The position numbers and the translations under genes are program-made. Positions 5,229-9,684 of a stretch of 9,684 bases of DNA are shown here, piece by piece. The DNA is taken from positions 1-9,684 of the forward strand of contig JAHJUH010000039.1 in NCBI GenBank assembly GCA_018829245.1. Direction: 5' to 3'. Position 1 is the first letter of the stretch. Every line of letters begins with the position of its first letter. The stretch is from Patescibacteria group bacterium (GTDB lineage: Bacteria; Patescibacteriota; Minisyncoccia; Portnoybacterales; UBA2143). The notes under the pieces are model-generated. The model was given only the letters and a program-made list of their open reading frames with translations, was not told where the DNA came from and did not search any database.

Positions 5229-6919
5229 ATGTTTGATCTGATTTGATCAAAAACTTTATCAACACTTATTCTTTCCATACAAAATTCTTCACAACAGTCT
5301 ATTTCCTCTTTTCTTGAATTATGTTTACAAAGCTTATGCTTATTCTTATTATAAATAGGAACAGCGTGTTCTGACATATGGATATACTCAGGACGAGTCG
5401 CTCCAAAAATAATAAATGCTTTCTTATTAAAACTCTGAGCAATTATTGCAGGGCCCGAGTCGTTTCCGATAAGAAATTTACAGTATTTAATAAGCGACAT
5501 CATTTCACTAAATGAGTAATGTCTTTCAAGTATCACACATTTAATACCATATTCTGCTTCTAATAATTTTGATAGCTCAATAAACTTTTTGTACCCCCAA
5601 TTTCTTTTTTTCTCCTCCCACCAACTAGTAAAAGGTGAGATAAGAATATATTCACCTTCAATAATATTATTCCAATTGTTATTTAAGATCGGAATATCTT
5701 TGACGATTACTTCACCAAAGCCGATTGATTCCATATATCCCTGTATGTATGTTTTTTGATTACTGCTAAGTTCGTAAATCAACTTTATCATTATGTCGCA
5801 ACCAATTTCTCCTGAATTAATTTGACTGTATTTATATACTTTATCATAAGTGCTGAATATTAATTCAGCGCCTTTTATATTTGTAGCTAAATAAATTTTA
5901 TCCACATATTTTGATAAAAATCGCGCAATCGGTTCAGACATTATAACATCACCCAAATATCCACTACGAACTAAACAAACTGATTTGATTTTCCCACTTT
6001 CTATTTTCCTTCTAAAATATTTCCTATACCAAAGTGATAGTGTAAAATCGTAAATGACCTTATCTTCGGATATGATCGTCCCCCAAAATGTTCTATGTTC
6101 AGAAAACCATCTTTTGTTAATTTCATCAACATTGTTCTTAAAATCTTCGACATATTTCTTAATAGTCCTAATCCTTTCTAACCAAGGAGAATCGGTATCA
6201 GAAGTAGAATCATTTTCAAACGATGCTAATTTTTCCCATTTCTTATATATTGCATCCGCCTTATCTCTAAATTCAAAATGCAATAATCTGGCTTCATCTT
6301 TCGGCACAATAAACGGATTCCGGTTGTATTCACCAAAAAATTCATGATTATTTTCAGTTTTTACATAATGTCCTCCTACGACAGCCTCTATGTTTTCATG
6401 ATTTCTCACAATAGCTTTCTTAAAGTGACCATACTCTTGCCATTCTTTTTCTGGCCATGGATAATAATATTTCGTCGTATCTATTGGATTTACTGGAGAA
6501 CATGTGTAATCAGAAAGCGTGCGATCAAACAATGCATTTGCCCAACCAATAGTTGCATAAGGAATGCCATTATTCTCTAAACGGGCTATAAAATTATGGA
6601 CCGATTCATCACTTATTGAAAGAAACTCGTCGGCATCCAAAAAAATAAACCAATCAATTTTGTAGTTTGCGTTAGCGTAGCTAAGTAATTTATTTGTAAT
6701 CTTTGCATGATCAAAAACTGGATCTTTTTCTTCAATCACGACAACTCTGGGATTGTCCTTATATGAATTTAATATTTTGTTTGTGTTATCGGTTGAACAG
6801 TGATTAGCAATAAATATATAATCAAAACCGAGATCGAGATGATATGAGATATTAAAATTAATATATGATTCTTCATCCCTCACCGACATAATAATTGCTA
6901 CAACATTATTTATTTTCAT
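5225..6919 (-). CDS. Two-domain glycosyltransferase: GT2-like N-terminus fused to GT9-like C-terminus, 564 aa
   Basis: Residues 1 to about 230 form a GT-A domain: VVAIIMSVRDEESYI (6-20) opens the nucleotide-binding fold, CSTDNT (41-46) follows, and WFIFLDADEFL (90-100) contains the metal-binding DAD. It resembles the GT2/GT92-like group. After a charged linker (about 230-305), the second domain starts with VCLVRSGYLGDVI (314-326), the N-terminal GDx loop of heptosyltransferase-like GT9 enzymes. It carries ISPF (427-430) and the hallmark LIGNDSGPAIIAQ (483-495) and FIIFGAT (502-508). Four cysteines (531, 542, 543, 547) cluster near the end. The two activities would add successive sugars; donors cannot be deduced. 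No membrane segment. It overlaps the gene before by 14 nt and the gene after by 4 nt. No stop or frame change breaks the join. Confidence 0.85.
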   Translation of the reverse strand: MKINNVVAIIMSVRDEESYINFNISYHLDLGFDYIFIANHCSTDNTNKILNSYKDNPRVVVIEEKDPVFDHAKITNKLLSYANANYKIDWFIFLDADEFLSISDESVHNFIARLENNGIPYATIGWANALFDRTLSDYTCSPVNPIDTTKYYYPWPEKEWQEYGHFKKAIVRNHENIEAVVGGHYVKTENNHEFFGEYNRNPFIVPKDEARLLHFEFRDKADAIYKKWEKLASFENDSTSDTDSPWLERIRTIKKYVEDFKNNVDEINKRWFSEHRTFWGTIISEDKVIYDFTLSLWYRKYFRRKIESGKIKSVCLVRSGYLGDVIMSEPIARFLSKYVDKIYLATNIKGAELIFSTYDKVYKYSQINSGEIGCDIMIKLIYELSSNQKTYIQGYMESIGFGEVIVKDIPILNNNWNNIIEGEYILISPFTSWWEEKKRNWGYKKFIELSKLLEAEYGIKCVILERHYSFSEMMSLIKYCKFLIGNDSGPAIIAQSFNKKAFIIFGATRPEYIHMSEHAVPIYNKNKHKLCKHNSRKEEIDCCEEFCMERISVDKVFDQIRSNI

Positions 6920-7664
6920 GTATTATTTTTTCGAGAAAATCTTTAAATTTATAAAATGCGGGGTGAGTTGGATAAGTAGCATGGAATAATGTTACATTGT
7001 CTAAATTTTCTATGCCAACATTTGCAGTTTTACTAATTAGCATGTATTTCTCCTTTGGCAAAATAAATAATTCATCATTTACTAAGTACTTTGTCAGCGC
7101 AACTGCCAGTGCTCCTTGTTCGTCATGATGAGTTTGTTCACTATGTTTTATATTCTTTTGCCACCATTTAAATTCTTCGATTAAATCACTAGAAATATCA
7201 TGTCCTGCTTTTTGTATAAAGAATCCGGCATTTACAAAGGGCGTGTCTAAAGTAGCCTTTTTGTGCATCGCACCATGTTGGTAGGGTTGGCCCAAAAATT
7301 CATCCGTAATGGCAAATTTTATTTTTGGATTAGATAAAATTAAATCAATCTCTTCGGGATATTTCAACAAAAACACATCAGAATCTATGTAAAATTCATC
7401 TTGATTAACATCCAATCTTGATGAGGGGCACCACTTTAGCCATGTTGTCTTAGAAGTAACACAAAACTGTGAATTCTGATCTGAAGAAAATTCTCTAACA
7501 TCTACGCCTATATCTAAATACTTTAAAACGAAACTGATATTATCTGTATAAATAATGTACTGATGATCATTTCCAAACTGTTTTTTGAAAGAAAGGATAC
7601 TATAACGAAGCAACTCAATATTTTTTGATATATGCCCTCCCCATATTGACCATCGAAAAATCAT
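6906..7664 (-). CDS. GT8-like GT-A glycosyltransferase, 252 aa
   Basis: A compact GT-A enzyme. FYIDSDVFLL (91-100) gives the DxD metal and sugar-nucleotide site (D94-S-D96) at the end of a hydrophobic strand. TPFVNAGFFI (141-150) is the acceptor-side NxG segment found in GT8-like enzymes. HDEQGALAVAL (180-190) is the usual D-x-x-x-L helix, and LFHATYP (226-232) provides the late histidine that often completes metal binding. Length and motif order fit a GT8-like or related nucleotide-sugar transferase; the exact family is less certain. It overlaps the preceding GT4-like gene by 4 nt (ATGA) and the following fusion gene by 14 nt. Donor and acceptor are unknown. Confidence 0.75.
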   Translation of the reverse strand: MIFRWSIWGGHISKNIELLRYSILSFKKQFGNDHQYIIYTDNISFVLKYLDIGVDVREFSSDQNSQFCVTSKTTWLKWCPSSRLDVNQDEFYIDSDVFLLKYPEEIDLILSNPKIKFAITDEFLGQPYQHGAMHKKATLDTPFVNAGFFIQKAGHDISSDLIEEFKWWQKNIKHSEQTHHDEQGALAVALTKYLVNDELFILPKEKYMLISKTANVGIENLDNVTLFHATYPTHPAFYKFKDFLEKIIHENK

Positions 7665-8944
7665 ATAAAGTTAATCTTCTTAAGAAAGTTTTTAATAGTT
7701 TTTGCATAATCAAATGCAGAAATACTTCTACTATTAGCTTCACTCATACTGCGTCTTTCTTTCTTATCTAACCTTATTGCTTTGAGAATTCCATTTGAAA
7801 ATTCATTTTTATCGTATGGATTAACCCATATACACTCATCATTGGTGTAAATATCCTTTACACCATCGACATTACTACCGATAATCACATATTCCATCCC
7901 GGCAGAAAACAACTTAGCTTCAATTGCAGTATGTGGAATAGGATCCATAGTAGACGGGATGCAAACAATATCAGTATTTTGAGTACGAAGTATAGTTTGC
8001 CATATCTCCGGATTAAAATCATCCATTATGATCGTCCTCGGAATTTCCTTCTCATACTTTTTTAGAAGTTTAAAATAATCATTCTCTCCAGAGTTATTTG
8101 GAGCTTGTAGAATCATGTAATGATTAGGTAATGACTCAGCAATCTCTCGCCATGCTTCCAGTAACTCTTTTAATCCTTTAGCAATAGAAGCTCTGCCCCA
8201 ACTAAAAATGATTTTAGATTTTGGATTGATATTTATACCAAACCTACTAAGCTCAGATATTTTGAATTTTTGGTTAAGAAATCTTTGATAGCGTCCAAAA
8301 TAAAGGCCATTTATTAAATAATCATTTTCGGTAAAAGAGAGACCGTAATCACTCGTTAAATGTTGTGCAAAGTTTCTACCTATTGTAAGCACAGAGGCAG
8401 TGGGATCATTTTGAATTGCTAGGAAAGCCTTTTTTTCAAGCTCTACTCTCTTTTGTCGCCACTCCTCGTCTCCAAATTCATGGTTTAAACCAGTACTACG
8501 AGGCATATAAAAACATCTCAATTTTTTATCAAAGATTTGCTGTTTGAATTTATGAAAAAGTAAAAAAGGAGTATCGTGTAGCATTAAGATGTTGTCATCT
8601 TCATCCTCCAGAATCATGTTCAAAGCTGTAGCTAAAGATGCACATGCATACTTCCATTGAGGAAAACTCTGCCACATATCGAATTCATTAAAACCAGCCG
8701 TGCCATTACAAATAGGAATAAGATGACCACCTGTCTTTTTTACAAGTTCGACACTATCTTGAAGGTGTCTATGACTAAATACTTTTCCATCGGGATCCGC
8801 AGAAATATATGCCAAACTAATTTTAATTTTTTCAGAATTTACCAATTCATTCAAAGAAGCAATAGTATCTTGCATGGTCGTGCCAATACCGCAATAGTAA
8901 GTACTAATACCGTCATATGATACAATGATTAAGTGTTTTCTCAT
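7661..8944 (-). CDS. GT4-like glycosyltransferase (GT-B fold), 427 aa, first gene of the glycan operon
   Basis: This is a two-lobed GT-B enzyme. The N-lobe has a tyrosine- and glycine-rich acceptor loop (YYCGIGT, 16-22). The C-lobe begins with IIFSWGRASIAKGLKELLEAW (245-265), the usual start of the donor-binding half, with R251 and K256 placed to bind the diphosphate. The EX7E motif is present in the form D334-P-I-P-H-T-A-I-E342, with Asp at the first acidic position, followed by AKLFSAG. Family retaining enzymes transfer sugars from nucleotide sugars. A TTG at 8965 gives a slightly longer frame, but it lies in the promoter's extended -10, so the ATG at 8944 with a weak GGGA upstream is chosen. 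It ends in an ATGA overlap with the next gene. Confidence 0.84.
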   Translation of the reverse strand: MRKHLIIVSYDGISTYYCGIGTTMQDTIASLNELVNSEKIKISLAYISADPDGKVFSHRHLQDSVELVKKTGGHLIPICNGTAGFNEFDMWQSFPQWKYACASLATALNMILEDEDDNILMLHDTPFLLFHKFKQQIFDKKLRCFYMPRSTGLNHEFGDEEWRQKRVELEKKAFLAIQNDPTASVLTIGRNFAQHLTSDYGLSFTENDYLINGLYFGRYQRFLNQKFKISELSRFGININPKSKIIFSWGRASIAKGLKELLEAWREIAESLPNHYMILQAPNNSGENDYFKLLKKYEKEIPRTIIMDDFNPEIWQTILRTQNTDIVCIPSTMDPIPHTAIEAKLFSAGMEYVIIGSNVDGVKDIYTNDECIWVNPYDKNEFSNGILKAIRLDKKERRSMSEANSRSISAFDYAKTIKNFLKKINFI

Positions 8945-8955
8945 ATTATTCCCTA

Positions 8956-8964
8956 ATTCTATCA
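8956..8964 (-). promoter_or_regulatory. Probable extended -10 promoter of the glycan operon
   Basis: TGATAGAAT on the minus strand (TGN plus TAGAAT, five of six bases) ends 11 nt before the ATG of the first glycosyltransferase gene, giving an untranslated leader of only a few bases. No good -35 box is seen. The rest of the 97-bp gap 8945-9041 is AT-rich and has other weak -10-like words, so the call is tentative. Confidence 0.45.
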
Positions 8965-9041
8965 AAAATTCCTACTATAAAATTAGATTTATTTAAATTA
9001 TCTATCATCAATACATTATTAAATATTCGCTATAAAGATTA

Positions 9042-9464
9042 CTACGAAATCACAATTTTGTCAAACTCGCCACAAAACAATCCTAAGACTTTTGCCTTCG
9101 CCAACTTTGGATACAGATTATCCAAACCCACTATTTTCTCTAATTCTATCCAAGTAGGATAATATTGATTATTCTCATTCATTCTTTGTTTCTCTTCACC
9201 GCCTAATTTCGGTTGGCCAGAGAATTCCTTGATGAGATAATAATATTCCTGTCTGCCTTGATTTTCTATTTCAAAAAGAAGCTTATCTATTTTAGCATCA
9301 ATAGACAATTTCTCTTTAATTTCTCTGATTATTGCTTCTTCTATGGTCTCGTTCTCTTCAACCCCGCCGCCCGGGAAAACAAAATACTCTCGTCCATCTC
9401 TAACCCGACGCATTAATAGAATCTTATTGTTCTTAATTATTACTCCAGCAACTCTTTTAAGCAT
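9042..9464 (-). CDS. Nudix family protein with degenerate Nudix box, 140 aa
   Basis: The Nudix fold is clear: strand RVAGVIIKNNKILLMRR (4-20), then FVFPGGGVEENE (28-39), the box helix, and a C-terminal half with YPTWIEL (102-108). Nudix enzymes hydrolyse a nucleoside diphosphate linked to another group, using glutamates of the box G-x5-E-x7-REUxEExGU for metal binding. Here G33, E39, R47, E48 and E51 are in place, but the second Glu of the EE pair is K52 and the conserved Gly is S54. Loss of that metal-binding Glu predicts weak or no hydrolysis, or a non-catalytic role. The gene lies between the dehydrogenase terminator and the glycan operon, with its own leaderless-type promoter. Confidence 0.87.
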   Translation of the reverse strand: MLKRVAGVIIKNNKILLMRRVRDGREYFVFPGGGVEENETIEEAIIREIKEKLSIDAKIDKLLFEIENQGRQEYYYLIKEFSGQPKLGGEEKQRMNENNQYYPTWIELEKIVGLDNLYPKLAKAKVLGLFCGEFDKIVIS

Positions 9465-9470
9465 AGTTCC

Positions 9471-9479
9471 AGTGTATCA
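9471..9479 (-). promoter_or_regulatory. Extended -10 promoter of the Nudix gene
   Basis: TGATACACT on the minus strand (TGN plus TACACT) ends 6 nt before the ATG at 9464, the same geometry as at 616-624. No Shine-Dalgarno sequence is present, so the transcript is probably leaderless. It abuts the upstream terminator. Confidence 0.6.
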
Positions 9480-9505
9480 AAAAACCGCCCTCTTGGCGAT
9501 TTTTT
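9479..9505 (-). terminator. Rho-independent terminator of the 2-hydroxyacid dehydrogenase gene
   Basis: On the minus strand AAAAAATCGCC, the loop AAGAG and GGCGGTTTTTT form an 11-pair stem including one U-G wobble, ending in six U residues. On the plus strand the wobble becomes a C-A mismatch, so the hairpin is directional for the leftward dehydrogenase transcript. It starts 20 nt past that gene's stop codon. Confidence 0.75.
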
Positions 9506-9524
9506 AGGCACTTCGGTCCAAATT

Positions 9525-9684
9525 ACTACTCAACCAAATTAATTGGTGCTTCTCCAGCTAAAACAGCATTTACATTATTAGCGGCCATCTCAGCCATCTT
9601 ATTCCTCGTTCCTTCGGTAGCTGAAGCAATATGTGGAGTTAAAACAATATTTTCTAATTCAATCAATCCAGGCATTAATTCCGG
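9525..9684. repeat. Direct repeat, right copy (dehydrogenase 3' end)
   Basis: Partner of 2414-2573, same orientation, 156/160 identical. The left boundary is one base beyond the stop codon; the right boundary lies outside the window. Confidence 0.95.
9526..9684 (-). CDS. D-isomer-specific 2-hydroxyacid dehydrogenase, C-terminal part (runs off the window)
   Basis: The last 52 codons and the stop of a D-2-hydroxyacid dehydrogenase (glyoxylate/glycerate dehydrogenase-like NAD(P)H enzyme) are visible. They include IVLTPHIASAT with the catalytic histidine of the TPHIAS signature and the C-terminal helix KMAEMAANNV, ending NLVE-TAG. The gene continues beyond 9684, so whether the rest is intact cannot be seen. 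It is followed by its own terminator, unlike the truncated copy at 2415-2615, and is therefore the likely functional copy. The encoded protein over the shared segment is identical to that of the fragment. Confidence 0.85.
   Translation of the reverse strand, partial: PELMPGLIELENIVLTPHIASATEGTRNKMAEMAANNVNAVLAGEAPINLVE

Noticed and set aside
6054..6580. Two plus-strand frames (97 and 78 codons)
   Set aside because: Antisense shadows of the GT2-GT9 fusion gene; low-complexity hydrophobic translation without motifs.
8657..8920. Plus-strand frame of 87 codons
   Set aside because: Antisense to the N-terminal lobe of the GT4-like gene, which has clear family motifs.
7661..8944. Alternative genetic code with TGA as glycine
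   Set aside because: TGA ends three genes with the expected overlaps (two ATGA junctions and the 84-aa gene), so standard termination is used.
9213..9416. Plus-strand frame of 67 codons
   Set aside because: Antisense to the Nudix gene, overlapping its Nudix box codons.
1..9684. tRNA, rRNA, CRISPR array, insertion sequence or integrase
   Set aside because: No cloverleaf, no regularly spaced repeats, no transposase or integrase motifs found by reading both strands; the only long repeat is the dehydrogenase tail.

Overview
The window is AT-rich (roughly 30% G+C by eye). Every gene I accept lies on the minus strand, so the window reads right to left as one co-directional stretch. The standard code is used: TGA is a real stop, for example in ATGA stop/start overlaps inside the large operon. 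Bacterial sigma70-type promoters and U-tract terminators are visible. Small lysine-rich hypothetical proteins, very short intergenic gaps and -10 boxes placed almost on the start codon fit a small-genome bacterium of the Patescibacteria/CPR type. That assignment is inference, with no marker gene in view.

Layout, right to left. (1) At 9526-9684 is the 3' end of a D-isomer-specific 2-hydroxyacid dehydrogenase gene, running off the window and followed by a terminator. (2) At 9042-9464 is a Nudix protein with a damaged Nudix box. (3) At 2844-8944 is a six-gene, tightly overlapping glycan operon: a GT4-like glycosyltransferase, a GT8-like glycosyltransferase, a GT2-GT9 fusion, a THUMP/UPF0020-type methyltransferase, a polysaccharide pyruvyl transferase and a DUF4254 protein, closed by a hairpin terminator. 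(4) At 2415-2615 is a truncated second copy of the same dehydrogenase 3' end, 156/160 bases identical to the copy at the right edge, with all four differences synonymous. (5) At 1308-2339 is a three-gene overlapping operon: two small unknown proteins and a caspase-like (clan CD, CHAT/C25-type) Cys-His peptidase homologue. (6) At 677-1198 is a TehB-like SAM methyltransferase. (7) At 7-609 is a gluzincin-type metallopeptidase-like protein.

How it fits together. The glycan operon would build and decorate a surface polysaccharide or glycolipid: several sugar transferases, then a pyruvate ketal added by the pyruvyl transferase. No polymerase, flippase or sugar-nucleotide pathway gene is in view. 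The operon and the Nudix gene are bracketed by the two dehydrogenase 3' ends, as if the block entered at the 3' end of that gene and brought a slightly diverged allele that restored it. No integrase is visible. The most promising candidate for an undescribed system is the small-protein/small-protein/caspase-like peptidase operon at 1308-2375. The best evolutionary clue is the duplicated dehydrogenase tail.
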